Shown: piece by piece, positions 38,152-47,245 of the stretch
How positions within the stretch are numbered: position 1 is the first letter of the stretch
Layout of the letters: each line of letters begins with the position of its first letter
Assembly: GCF_002834385.1 (NCBI RefSeq)
Contig: NZ_PITQ01000002.1
Location: 434,001 to 498,000 of the forward strand
Direction of reading: 5' to 3'
Source: Rahnella sp. AA
Lineage (GTDB): Bacteria > Pseudomonadota > Gammaproteobacteria > Enterobacterales > Enterobacteriaceae
DNA length: 64,000 nucleotides
Notes under the pieces: generated by a model
What the model saw: the letters and a program-made list of their open reading frames with translations, nothing else
The model's database searches: none
What the model was told of the DNA's origin: nothing
Made by a program: the position numbers and the translations under genes

Positions 38152-39156
38152 CTACTGAAACTCTATATTCATGGTAACGGTAGTATCAAACTGGCCAGCC
38201 TGTATAGTACCCGCCGAACTGCCTATTTTAACCGGTTGTGCCAGAACAGAATAATCTCCGACACCTGCCAGCGTACTGTGATTAACCTGACCCAATACCA
38301 GCGGAGGTAATGCCGGATTGGCCCACGAGAGTTTCAAACCCAAATTTTGAAGATTGGTTCTCACAATACCATTAGCTGCATCGGCAACACCATTAGAGGC
38401 GCTGAAGCTAATATCGATCGGTAAGGGTGGCGCTGACTCATCACCACAAATTAATGCCAAGCTATAAGGTTTTGATTCCGCCGTTCCATTAACAATGTCT
38501 GATTTATATAAAGCAGGCCAGTTAATCACTGAACCTTGCTTTGATTTGATACCACACGAGGTTTCAATATAATTGACTGATAAATTATCTAAATATGCCA
38601 GAGGGTAATCTGTACTAAAATTATCACCTTGAACACTCATATACATGACAGGATCAGGAACACTAAATGTCATGCTACTCCCATCCTTATGAAGAAAGGC
38701 GTCGGCCAATGTCACCAAATCTATATTTGCGGCAACATCTACATAACCTGAAAACGTTCCGGCATGGTAAACATTATCCGCATAGACAAAATCAGGGCTA
38801 CTGGTCGTTCGCATGGATGGCTCAATGGCAAATTGAGGTTGTTGCTCTCCTGTAGAAGGTAAAACCCATGCTTCATTACCTTGAATATCTGCTGATTTTG
38901 ATAGCGATTTAGACCCGGTAATACGTAAGTCATTAATTGCCACGCCATCTGGACACGTGAGACGGGTAATCCCCGTTGAAAACTTATAATCGTCTCTGAC
39001 TAAAGGGTAGTTCATGCCGTATTTTGTAATATGAAGAGTTATCACTCCGGATATATGTACCGGGGGAATTGAGCATGTCCCTGCATATGTTGCCTGCATA
39101 AATAAAATAGCTAGCGCACTGATTATCGCGGCTATTCCATACTTTAATTTGGCCAT
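38152..39156 (-). CDS. Two-domain fimbrial tip adhesin
   Basis: A 334-residue secreted protein, about twice pilin length, as expected for an adhesin with an N-terminal receptor-binding domain and a C-terminal pilin domain. Signal peptide LKYGIAAIISALAILFMQAT, mature start near AGTCSIPP, pilin-domain cysteines in ETSCGIKSK and LALICGDES, and the donor-strand ending VTMNIEFQ. The frame is open into the usher gene, but 39156 gives a proper signal peptide. The receptor is unknown. Confidence 0.85.
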   Translation of the reverse strand: MAKLKYGIAAIISALAILFMQATYAGTCSIPPVHISGVITLHITKYGMNYPLVRDDYKFSTGITRLTCPDGVAINDLRITGSKSLSKSADIQGNEAWVLPSTGEQQPQFAIEPSMRTTSSPDFVYADNVYHAGTFSGYVDVAANIDLVTLADAFLHKDGSSMTFSVPDPVMYMSVQGDNFSTDYPLAYLDNLSVNYIETSCGIKSKQGSVINWPALYKSDIVNGTAESKPYSLALICGDESAPPLPIDISFSASNGVADAANGIVRTNLQNLGLKLSWANPALPPLVLGQVNHSTLAGVGDYSVLAQPVKIGSSAGTIQAGQFDTTVTMNIEFQ

Positions 39157-39161
39157 GTTCT

Positions 39162-41834
39162 TTATTTCACTCCAGCCACTGGCAGGCATTTCGCTTGCAG
39201 GGTCATTAAGGCATTCTCTTGTTGGGTGATATTCAGCTTGTAGGTCACCATACATTTTTGGTTTTCTTGCTTACCCCAAGAGGCGATTAGCTTCCCTGAT
39301 TCAGGTAAACCGCTGAGGTAAACTTCGCCACCGTCACCGACAATTGCGGTGTTATCCACTTCAGACTCACTCGCTTTGAGAACAACCGTTGCGCCGAAGG
39401 GCACAGGTTTGCCCTCAGAACGCACCAGCGTCATTAATGCCCGGTAACCGACGTGAGTATTAAATTTTGCCCGCACGATAGCCCCACGCGTGGGGATCAC
39501 ATCTTTGATGTTATCGCTGATATCAATGGTGCTGCCCATCGTGGTGGTATCAAGCCCAACGCTGGTCCGGCGATAAGGGGTGACATAAGGTAATACTGCG
39601 TAGCCCCGCGAATCGGTGCCCACGGTACTGTCGTTGGTGGTAGTCACGTCATTCGCACCCGGTGCGGCGACCAGTACCATGGTTTCCCCCAGGGGCTGAG
39701 AAAGCGTTACGCCATTCGCGTGGGCAATCACCCCACCGGATATCCCGTAGTTCCAGCGCTGTGAATCTTGCGTATAGCTGTAGCCCACGTTGCTGTTACC
39801 GTGATCACCGCGATAATTAAGGCTGCCGTTGCCGCCCGTGGTGTCGCCCTGATTTCCGGTATTCCCGTTGACGCTGTAATCCAGTCTCTCTCCCATGGCC
39901 TGACCGCTGAGCCCGGCCTGCTGGGTCACATGGCCGTTGTTGTCGCGGTTTACGCCGTAAGTGGCATACGCACTTTTCATGAACCGGTCTAAAGGAACCG
40001 AGATATTGAATGAAATCAGTTTGTCAGTCGGTTCATTAGGGTTACTGGTTTGGGTGGCCGATATGCTGTAACTGATACCGTTCCAGCTGTTATTGTAACC
40101 AGCTTGCAGGGATTTTTCTTTGCCGCTCACACCCCAGTAATCTTGCAGGCTGAGTGATAAATAGAACGATCCCCAATTTTCGGGCATCGTTTGGGTGACA
40201 GATCCCTGGACCTGACTGCGTTTATGGTGGCTGCGGTTATAGTCAGTGTCATCGGTATCCTGATTATTCATATCCACAGCTTCCTGCAGGGAATAAAATC
40301 CACTGGTCGAATAGCGATAGCCCAGCAAACGGAAGTCTGTTCCGCTATCGACAAAAGATTTTGCGTAAAGGAAACGGTAGGATTGCCCTTTGGAGGTTTG
40401 GCTATCAGGCATGTCTGTTTTCGCCTGTGTCACGTCTACAGACACAGCGCCAAAATCGCCTAAATTTTTACCCACCCCCAGCGCTGCAGACATATAGTCT
40501 TTGCTGCTCTGCGAACCGCCATAGAGCGTATATCCGTGTGAGAAACCCCGGATTAACGTGAACTGAGCAAAATTCGGTTTATCACCACTACCGTAACTGC
40601 CGCGATACTGACCCGCCGTCAGGCTGTATTTCAGATGCCCTTCACGCTGCAAAATTGGCACCGCGGAATAAGGCTGAATATAGTGCTGCTGACTGCCATC
40701 TTCTTCTTTAACGGTAATATCCAGATCGCCGCTGTCACCGCTGGCGTAGAGATCGTTAATCTCAAACGCGCCCGGTGAAACATAGCCCTGATAGATGGTG
40801 TAGCCATTTTGTTTGATCGTGACCTGGGCATTGGTTTTTGCAATCCCGCGCACGACAGGGGCAAACCCCTGCTGGCTGTCCGGCAACATTTGATCGTCAG
40901 AAGCCATCTGCGCACCACGATATTGGGCACTGTCAAAAACGTCGCTGCCGGAGTTACCGTCGCCTAGGGTGAGCTGCGATTTCAACGGAATAATACTGCG
41001 CTGCAAGTAGGTATTAATGTTCTGCCACTCGCGGCTGCCGTTGTTGTCGTTCATGGTTGAATAATTGCGCAGACGCCACGGCCCGAAGTTAATGCCATTA
41101 CGCAAGCTCAGGTAATAGCTGTCGTCGTGTGACTTATCCGATCCACCGTATTTGCTGGTGTTATTAGAACCCGTGAAGTTGTAATCCATCAATAAAGCAT
41201 TGATACCTTCATCCCACAGCGCAGGGTCAACGTAACCACGTGCAGACTGAGCGATCACCGCCTGAGGAAAACTGAGATTCAATGCTTGTTTATCAAATTC
41301 AAATGCCGCTGAGGATGAAGGAATTATCTTGATAAAATTAATACATTCATCTGCCGCTGAGACAGAATTTTCACTTTGCGTGGCCGCAGCCGGATCTTGT
41401 GATGCTTTTTGCTCACTGGCCTTTTTAGCCAGCGCGGCTAATTCAGGTATAGCTTCCAGTTTAACGCCATACTGTTTTAATTGCTCCAACGTCAGACAAG
41501 GGATAAGCCCGCTGCCTTCAGGATTAATATTGTCCTTGTCGGCATAAAAAATGACTTCTTTATGGTCAACCGGGTCATTATTAACAAATATATCAACGGT
41601 ATATTTTCCGGGTGCCTGGTTATTTCCTTTCGTAAATACGGACAGGTCAGAGACTTCACCTGATTCTGAGTTTTCCAGCAACGCCGGGTTAAAACCCGGA
41701 TCGGCAAAGCTCAGCCCGGAATAGCCGATCAGCAGAGCCAATAGTTTAATTTTAAAATAATGGGGTGATGCCACTTCAGAAAATGAGCGTGACTTTCCGG
41801 CATTAATTAAATTATGCTTATTTTCTGAGAACAT
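39162..41834 (-). CDS. Fimbrial outer-membrane usher
   Basis: An 890-residue outer-membrane pore that assembles and secretes pilus subunits. After a long N-terminal signal comes the N-domain (FNPALLENS), then the 24-strand barrel with the plug (YRGAQMASDDQMLPDSQQGF, GFAPVVRGIAKTNAQVTIKQ) and C-terminal domains ending in a cysteine-containing region (MVTYKLNITQQENALMTLQA, then KCLPVAG). Length and motifs fit the FimD/PapC family. Located between the chaperone and adhesin genes. Confidence 0.94.
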   Translation of the reverse strand: MFSENKHNLINAGKSRSFSEVASPHYFKIKLLALLIGYSGLSFADPGFNPALLENSESGEVSDLSVFTKGNNQAPGKYTVDIFVNNDPVDHKEVIFYADKDNINPEGSGLIPCLTLEQLKQYGVKLEAIPELAALAKKASEQKASQDPAAATQSENSVSAADECINFIKIIPSSSAAFEFDKQALNLSFPQAVIAQSARGYVDPALWDEGINALLMDYNFTGSNNTSKYGGSDKSHDDSYYLSLRNGINFGPWRLRNYSTMNDNNGSREWQNINTYLQRSIIPLKSQLTLGDGNSGSDVFDSAQYRGAQMASDDQMLPDSQQGFAPVVRGIAKTNAQVTIKQNGYTIYQGYVSPGAFEINDLYASGDSGDLDITVKEEDGSQQHYIQPYSAVPILQREGHLKYSLTAGQYRGSYGSGDKPNFAQFTLIRGFSHGYTLYGGSQSSKDYMSAALGVGKNLGDFGAVSVDVTQAKTDMPDSQTSKGQSYRFLYAKSFVDSGTDFRLLGYRYSTSGFYSLQEAVDMNNQDTDDTDYNRSHHKRSQVQGSVTQTMPENWGSFYLSLSLQDYWGVSGKEKSLQAGYNNSWNGISYSISATQTSNPNEPTDKLISFNISVPLDRFMKSAYATYGVNRDNNGHVTQQAGLSGQAMGERLDYSVNGNTGNQGDTTGGNGSLNYRGDHGNSNVGYSYTQDSQRWNYGISGGVIAHANGVTLSQPLGETMVLVAAPGANDVTTTNDSTVGTDSRGYAVLPYVTPYRRTSVGLDTTTMGSTIDISDNIKDVIPTRGAIVRAKFNTHVGYRALMTLVRSEGKPVPFGATVVLKASESEVDNTAIVGDGGEVYLSGLPESGKLIASWGKQENQKCMVTYKLNITQQENALMTLQAKCLPVAGVK

Positions 41835-41869
41835 TATTTTTACCAGCTTCGCATGTAAAACAGAATTTA

Positions 41870-42559
41870 TTAATTGACAGAACCAGAAATTTCTTCTGTT
41901 AAACCACCAAAATCATTAATGCATCGGTAAGACACTTTACTGGCATGCGCCGTATCTATTTTGTAATGCACTTCACTTTGCGGAAGTACATACGTGGCAT
42001 CTTTAATAGCCTTACCATCGACGCTGAGATCGTTAAATGATGCCGAGTAAGCCGTCGGGTTTTTCACAACCAGATCGTTTCCTTGCTGATGCCATTCAAG
42101 CTTTTTCGGCGTTTCAGCTGAATTACCCGGCAGACCTATCGGGCGATAGAACAGTTTTATGCGCGTTTTCACTGCCAGTTGTAGGGTATTTTGCCCTTCA
42201 CCTTCTGGCGCTGGGGGAATCGCTTTCACGTTGACCCAATACACAGATTCACGATCCAGAGGTAAACCCTCACCGGATTTAATAATGCGCAGCATATTTT
42301 CTTTATTGGCATTCAGGCGAAATAATGGAGGCGTAATGGTAAACGGAACTTTTTTATCTCCTTTACTGTCATCAACCCAGGCCTGGATTAAATAATACTG
42401 TGCGCCGCTGTGGTTAATAACAGCGAGTGAGGCTTCCCTGCTGTCAGCATTATAAACAACACGCGTAGCCCCTACAGCGATACCGCCTGTTTCGGCAGCC
42501 ATTGCCCCTGAGCAGGTTAACATGGAAAATAATACTGAAAGAAGAGTGAGCTTTTTCAT
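41870..42559 (-). CDS. Periplasmic pilus chaperone
   Basis: A 229-residue periplasmic chaperone with two Ig-like domains that folds pilins by donor-strand complementation. Signal peptide KKLTLLSVLFSMLTCSGAMA, then GGIAVGATRVVYNADSREAS, and the invariant PPLFRLNANKENMLRI block with the subunit-anchoring residues. The RESVYWVNVKAIPP segment is the family signature. Second gene of the operon. Confidence 0.95.
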   Translation of the reverse strand: MKKLTLLSVLFSMLTCSGAMAAETGGIAVGATRVVYNADSREASLAVINHSGAQYYLIQAWVDDSKGDKKVPFTITPPLFRLNANKENMLRIIKSGEGLPLDRESVYWVNVKAIPPAPEGEGQNTLQLAVKTRIKLFYRPIGLPGNSAETPKKLEWHQQGNDLVVKNPTAYSASFNDLSVDGKAIKDATYVLPQSEVHYKIDTAHASKVSYRCINDFGGLTEEISGSVN

Positions 42560-42669
42560 TAATAAAACCTTTAAATACTCGTTAAGAAGTTAATGAGTTG
42601 AAAGGCCGCAGCACTGCGTTTGAACAGCTCTGCGGCATAATTCATTTAACTAATCAGAAAACTGATTAA

Positions 42670-43257
42670 TTACTCATAGGAAACAGTAAAGTCAGCGTGG
42701 CCATTAGCAACACCGGCAGTGACGGTGTCAGCAACAGAAATATATTTAGCACCGTAGTTCAGATGCATTTCTGTTTGAGTAATCGCAACAGCGCTACCAG
42801 CTGTATCCAGCACCACTGGGTTGGTCGTTGAGTTATCAACGATCTGAATACCAACACCTGTAGCAACTGGCTGGCCGGAAGTATCCTGGCCCGCATTAAC
42901 GGCTAAAGCCGTTTTACCTGTATCAGCACCCAGGCCACCGAAAGTAACGGTTGCTTTATACGGGTCTGGTAAAACAGTACAGTTGCTCAGTACGATAGTG
43001 AACGGGACAGCAGCCTGATCGCCAACACTGCCTTTCCCAGCAGCAAACTCAGATGCTTTTACATTACCCAAATTGACTTTCAGGTTCTGATTGGTTGCAG
43101 TGATTGCACATGGGGTGTTAACGATGTTGCCCACGAAATCAACGGTACCGCTTGAAACGCCAAAGCTTGGGGTTGCTGGTACATCTTCAGCCATGCTGAC
43201 AGAAGAGAAAGCCAGTGCAGATAAACCTAAAACGATTAAACTTTTCTTGAAAGACAT
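42670..43257 (-). CDS. Major fimbrial subunit
   Basis: A 195-residue pilin and the first gene of the operon, which is why I call it the shaft subunit. Signal peptide KKSLIVLGLSALAFSSVSMA, then the cysteine pair (NTPCAITATN and LSNCTVLPD) and the C-terminal strand HADFTVSYE. The sequence is rich in Ala, Val and Thr like type 1 and Pmf/Mrf pilins. 110 bases separate it from the chaperone gene. Confidence 0.92.
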   Translation of the reverse strand: MSFKKSLIVLGLSALAFSSVSMAEDVPATPSFGVSSGTVDFVGNIVNTPCAITATNQNLKVNLGNVKASEFAAGKGSVGDQAAVPFTIVLSNCTVLPDPYKATVTFGGLGADTGKTALAVNAGQDTSGQPVATGVGIQIVDNSTTNPVVLDTAGSAVAITQTEMHLNYGAKYISVADTVTAGVANGHADFTVSYE

Positions 43258-43395
43258 ATGTATATTTCCTTATAACACAGACTATTATTTAGACTTAATA
43301 ATTAAAATAATTTACTCATATTTCAGAGAGTAAATTGACGCGATTTATTTATTTAAACGGAGAGGCAGCAAACAAGTAATGCGGATATTCCGTGG

Positions 43396-43425
43396 AAAGA
43401 ACTATACCCCATAGATATGTTCTTT
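43396..43425. promoter_or_regulatory. Inverted repeat upstream of the fimbrial operon
   Basis: AAAGAAC (43396-43402) is mirrored by GTTCTTT (43419-43425) around a 16-base centre. It is about 140 bases upstream of the major pilin start. A regulator-binding role is a guess from symmetry and position. Confidence 0.35.
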
Positions 43426-43447
43426 AAAAGGAGCCATAAATCCTGAA

Positions 43448-43485
43448 AATATTCATTCCCCATACAAAACAACAAGATGAATATT
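43448..43485. promoter_or_regulatory. Second inverted repeat upstream of the fimbrial operon
   Basis: AATATTCAT (43448-43456) and ATGAATATT (43477-43485) are exact inverted repeats with a 20-base spacer. Candidate binding site or structured element in the fimbrial promoter. Confidence 0.35.
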
Positions 43486-43844
43486 AGTTATGTTTTCTTA
43501 TTAATTAATTTTTAAATAGTAATTACTATTCGGAATAGAATTTAACAACTTCAACCATTAACTTTGACAAATATAATCACTCAATTTAGTTCCCAACCGG
43601 TGTGGTTCAATGTTTAAAAATTGAGAACTATTTCTGACGAACAGGATAACTATAGGCTTGATTTAGATGCAGATTTATTCAACAAACTTCCTCGGTTTTT
43701 ACCCAATCCCTCATACCCACAAATTCCCAATTTTGAGACCTCGCACATTTTTTTTGATGGAAAATTTGTTTTACTTACACATGTTAATAAATGTTACGAA
43801 AATGAGTTCGTAATGAAAATTCAGCTGTCTGTAAGGAAACTTTC

Positions 43845-44585
43845 ATGAAAATTGTGGCTACTTTCTGTCTCGCGGGACTTTTCTCTGTCAATGCCTTTGC
43901 CCTGACCGGCAACGATGCGACCACCAAACCAGACTTGTACTATCTGAAAAATGACCAGGCAATCAATAGCCTGGCGCTGCTTCCGCCACCACCGGCCGTG
44001 GGCAGCATTGCGTTTCTCAACGATCAGGCGATGTACGAACAAGGGCGTCTTCTGCGCTCGACGGAACGCGGCAAGCTGGCGGCTGAAGATGCCAACCTGA
44101 GCGCGGGCGGCGTTGCGAATGCATTCTCTACGGCGTTTGGTTCACCGATTACGGCGAAAGATACGCCGGAGCTGCATAAGCTGCTGACCAATATGATTGA
44201 AGATGCGGGCGATCTCGCCACCCGTTCGGCGAAAGAGAAGTACATGCGCATTCGTCCGTTCGCGTTCTACGGCGTACCGACGTGCAACACGACCGAGCAG
44301 GATAAGCTGTCTAAGAATGGATCTTATCCGTCGGGTCACACCTCCATCGGCTGGGCGACGGCGCTGGTGTTGACGGAAATTAACCCGCAACGTCAGGATC
44401 AAATCCTTCAGCGCGGTTTCGATTTAGGCCAGAGCCGCGTGATTTGCGGATATCACTGGCAGAGCGATGTCGATGCGGCGCGTATTGTCGGCTCGGCGGT
44501 CGTCGCCACGTTGCACACCAATACCGCTTTCCAGCAGCAATTGCAGAAAGCCAAAGACGAGTTTGCGAAACAGCATAAGTCGTAA
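43845..44585 (+). CDS. Class A non-specific acid phosphatase (PhoN/PhoC type)
   Basis: A 246-residue periplasmic phosphatase of the PAP2 superfamily. Signal peptide [18 protein letters not shown]. All three catalytic motifs are present: KEKYMRIRP (KX6RP), PSGHTS (the PSGH block), and [12 protein letters not shown] (SRX5HX3D). These enzymes remove phosphate from many organic monoesters. AGGA lies just before the ATG. It is divergent from the fimbrial operon and convergent with the NlpA/MetQ-like gene. Confidence 0.93.
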   Translation: MKIVATFCLAGLFSVNAFALTGNDATTKPDLYYLKNDQAINSLALLPPPPAVGSIAFLNDQAMYEQGRLLRSTERGKLAAEDANLSAGGVANAFSTAFGSPITAKDTPELHKLLTNMIEDAGDLATRSAKEKYMRIRPFAFYGVPTCNTTEQDKLSKNGSYPSGHTSIGWATALVLTEINPQRQDQILQRGFDLGQSRVICGYHWQSDVDAARIVGSAVVATLHTNTAFQQQLQKAKDEFAKQHKS

Positions 44586-44604
44586 ATTTTATAAGACCTT
44601 AAAG

Positions 44605-44647
44605 TAAAAACGCTTTTGCCTGGTGACATGCTGTCAGGCAAAAGCGT
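44605..44647 (-). terminator. Terminator of the NlpA/MetQ-like gene
   Basis: ACGCTTTTGCCTG (44610-44622) pairs perfectly with CAGGCAAAAGCGT (44635-44647). On the minus strand TTTTTA follows. It could also slow transcription from the phosphatase side. Confidence 0.8.
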
Positions 44648-44675
44648 CAAATTTTATTCATCCCGTTAAAGCCTG

Positions 44676-45494
44676 TTACCAGCCCGGAACCGCGCCACCG
44701 TTGAAGATTTTCTCCGCGGCTTTTGCCACTTCCGGCGACTGATAAGATTTCAGAAATTCTTTCACGTTTTCCGCATCTTTATTGTCTTCCCGTGTGACCA
44801 GAATGTTCACGTACGGCGAGTTTTTATCTTCGATAAATACGCTGTCATGCACCGGCGATAATCCGGTTTGCTGAATGTAAGTGGTGCTGATGATCGCCAC
44901 ATCGACTTTCGGGTCATCAAGCACACGCGGTAACTGCGCACCTTCCAGCTCCATAATGTTCAGATGATGCGGGTTCTCAACGATATCCGGTGCCGTCGGC
45001 AACAAACCTTTCCCCTCTTTCAGAGTGATCAGTTTTTCTTTTTGCAGCAGTAAAAGCGCGCGGCCAAGATTGGTCGGATCGTTGGGGATCGCCACCGTTG
45101 CGCCGTCTTTCAATTGATCGACCGTTTTGATTTTTTTCGAATAACCGGCCATCGGGAAAACAAACGTATTTCCCACCGCAACCAGATGATAGCCATGGGC
45201 TTTATTATCCTGTTCGAGGAAAGGGCGATGCTGGAAAACGTTGGCATCCAGCTCGCCGTGCTGCGTGGCGTCGTTCGGCAACAATGAACCGCTGAACCCG
45301 ACCAGCTCGACATCCAGCCCGTATTTCTCTTTTGCGACTTTTTTGGCGACTTCGGCGATATCCTGCTCCGCGCCGTTAATCACACCGACCTTGATGTGTT
45401 TCGCATCGCTGCCTTTTTGATCACAACCGGCCAGCAACAATCCTGCGAGTAATACGAAAGCGCCCGTCCGAAAATGAGACATTGTCAGTTTCAC
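44676..45494 (-). CDS. NlpA/MetQ-family substrate-binding lipoprotein
   Basis: A 272-residue lipoprotein with lipobox LLAGC near residues 20-24 and a complete MetQ-type binding domain: KHIKVGVINGAEQDIAEVAK, AVGNTFVFPMAGYSKKIK, PNDPTNLGRALLLLQK and a KIFNGGAVPGW ending. MetQ proteins bind methionine for the MetNI ABC transporter. No metN or metI is beside it, so it is an orphan like E. coli NlpA. A LysR regulator lies upstream on the same strand and may control it. Confidence 0.9.
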   Translation of the reverse strand: MKLTMSHFRTGAFVLLAGLLLAGCDQKGSDAKHIKVGVINGAEQDIAEVAKKVAKEKYGLDVELVGFSGSLLPNDATQHGELDANVFQHRPFLEQDNKAHGYHLVAVGNTFVFPMAGYSKKIKTVDQLKDGATVAIPNDPTNLGRALLLLQKEKLITLKEGKGLLPTAPDIVENPHHLNIMELEGAQLPRVLDDPKVDVAIISTTYIQQTGLSPVHDSVFIEDKNSPYVNILVTREDNKDAENVKEFLKSYQSPEVAKAAEKIFNGGAVPGW

Positions 45495-45631
45495 GTTTTT
45501 TCCTTAAAAAATAAGCCCTAATCCAAAGTGAAGCTGACTATAACAGGGTAAAGGCAGCGGCTTAAAAAACGAAAAAAGCATCAATAAGAAGAAAAAAGCA
45601 TAACCCTGAAACCACCGGTGATGCCGCGAGG

Positions 45632-46510
45632 CTACGCGCCAATTAACGTCAGCACTTCGCGCATTCCTTTGGTTAAAACCTTATTCGGGTGCATCACAGT
45701 GCCCAATGTGCGGCACAGTTTAGGCTCCATTCCGGCCACGCTCAGCCCGATGCTGTCTCCCTGAGACGCCACGGCAATCCCCGGCACGATGCTGTAACCG
45801 AGGCCCGCCTGTACCATCCTTTTAATTGCCTCGATGCTGCCGAGTTCCATGACCGGCTGCGATGCAATGCCCTGCGAGTGAAACCAGCCGTCGATAAGTG
45901 CGCGGGTTCCGCTGCCGGATTCAAACACAATCAGCGGCAACACCGGGAGCTCTGTGGCGGTCAGCGCCCTGCCTGACGCATTAGCGCCGCCTTTAGTAAT
46001 GACCCTGAACTCATCTTCAGTCACCGGGCTGATGTGCAGATTTTTCGCCACCACGGGCAGCGTGACCAGACCAATATCCACGCGGTTATCCTCGACGGCG
46101 CGCAGAATATCCTGCGTATTTCCCGTTATGACGCGCACCGTCAGGAGCGGATGTTCATGGCGTAATTGTTCTAAAACAGGTGGCAGCAGGTGAATGCACG
46201 CCGTCGCGCCAGTGCCTAATGTGACGGTTCCGCTGATTTCATGTGCCGTCGCCGCAACAGAATTCACCGCCATGCTGACGGCCTGATCAATATTGCTGAT
46301 ATGTGATAACAGCGTTTTCCCGGCGGCAGTCAGCCGGATACCTCGCCCGGTTCTCTCAACCAAACGCGCCTGCAAGGTTTGCTCAAGCTGCCGGATTTGC
46401 AGGCTGACCGCAGGTTGCGAAAGCCCGAGCGTATCGGCAGCGGCGGAAAAACTCTTCCTGCTGGCGACCCGTTTAAAGGTGGCCAGATGATCAAGATTAA
46501 GGCTGGGCAT
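45632..46510 (-). CDS. LysR-family transcriptional regulator
   Basis: A 292-residue LysR regulator. The winged helix-turn-helix is clear (FSAAADTLGLSQPAVSLQIR), followed by the effector domain with GSIEAIKRMVQAGLGYSIVP. The general pattern resembles CysB/Cbl-type and other sulfur-related regulators, but I cannot assign an effector. It is divergent from a GNAT acetyltransferase and upstream of the NlpA/MetQ-like gene, either of which may be its target. Confidence 0.85.
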   Translation of the reverse strand: MPSLNLDHLATFKRVASRKSFSAAADTLGLSQPAVSLQIRQLEQTLQARLVERTGRGIRLTAAGKTLLSHISNIDQAVSMAVNSVAATAHEISGTVTLGTGATACIHLLPPVLEQLRHEHPLLTVRVITGNTQDILRAVEDNRVDIGLVTLPVVAKNLHISPVTEDEFRVITKGGANASGRALTATELPVLPLIVFESGSGTRALIDGWFHSQGIASQPVMELGSIEAIKRMVQAGLGYSIVPGIAVASQGDSIGLSVAGMEPKLCRTLGTVMHPNKVLTKGMREVLTLIGA

Positions 46511-46607
46511 CTCAAAGTTTTCCTTATACCGGTAATAAACAGTTTGCCCTCCCTGCTACTTTTCGGAAAGAGTAGGCTATAGCGAAATGTCTCACGGAAC
46601 AGAAATA

Positions 46608-47138
46608 ATGGAAATTATTGAAGCGGATGAACAACATATCCCTGCGATACAGCGGATTTATGCATACCACGTTTTGCATGGCACAGCCTCTTTTGAAACG
46701 CAGCCCCCCGGTGAAGATGAGATGTCAGCACGTCTTAAAAAAATTAAAGATGCCGGTCTGCTCTGGCTGGTGGTATTGCATGAAGGAGAGGTAAAGGGCT
46801 ATTGCTATCTTGGCCGCTATCGCGAACGCTTTGCGTACCGGTATACACTGGAAGATTCCATCTACATTGATCCCGGCTTTCAGAAACGCGGAGCAGGCAA
46901 AGCGCTGCTTCGCCGCGCTATCGACTGGGCCGAAACGAATGGCTTCCGGCAACTGGTCGGAAACATCGGCGACAGTGAAAACAGCGCGTCAATCAGTCTG
47001 CATCTTGCTGCCGGTTTCCAGATGAAAGGTACAATGCATTCCGTTGGTTTCAAACACGGGCGCTGGCTGGACACGGTGTTTATGCAACGTGCGCTGGGGG
47101 AAGGAAACCAGACCACGCCCGGCGGGGAACATGATTAA
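46608..47138 (+). CDS. GNAT N-acetyltransferase, phosphinothricin-acetyltransferase-like
   Basis: A 176-residue GNAT enzyme of the Pat/MnaT group. Motif A for acetyl-CoA is DPGFQKRGAGKALLRR, and the group-typical IYAYHVLHGTASFE and NIGDSENSASISLH segments are present. Relatives acetylate phosphinothricin, methionine sulfoximine or similar amino-acid analogues; substrate here is unproven. The open frame begins at 46587, but 46608 matches the family N-terminus and has GGAA upstream. Confidence 0.85.
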   Translation: MEIIEADEQHIPAIQRIYAYHVLHGTASFETQPPGEDEMSARLKKIKDAGLLWLVVLHEGEVKGYCYLGRYRERFAYRYTLEDSIYIDPGFQKRGAGKALLRRAIDWAETNGFRQLVGNIGDSENSASISLHLAAGFQMKGTMHSVGFKHGRWLDTVFMQRALGEGNQTTPGGEHD

Positions 47139-47245
47139 TTAAAATTACCGTACAATCATCGGCATAAATCCTGTTGTATTGAGAATTTTTCAATAATGGT
47201 AAACTATCAGATCTGAATGATTCCCATTTTGCAGGATTTCAACCG

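Larger units (their letters stand above)
43258..43844. other. Divergent AT-rich control region, fimbrial operon/acid phosphatase
   Basis: A 587-base stretch with no convincing gene. It has two inverted repeats (43396-43425 and 43448-43485) and several AT tracts that would suit H-NS. A TTG-started 75-codon frame at 43621 ends at the phosphatase start but has no recognisable family. No invertible-switch repeats or recombinase genes are seen. Confidence 0.6.

Noticed and set aside
43258-43844. A FimB/FimE-type invertible promoter switch
   Set aside because: The inverted repeats found are too close together and no tyrosine recombinase gene is present near the operon.
43621-43848. A 75-codon frame ending in an ATGA overlap with the acid phosphatase start
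   Set aside because: It needs a TTG start, has no ribosome site and shows no domain. The overlap may be chance, although a short leader peptide cannot be excluded.
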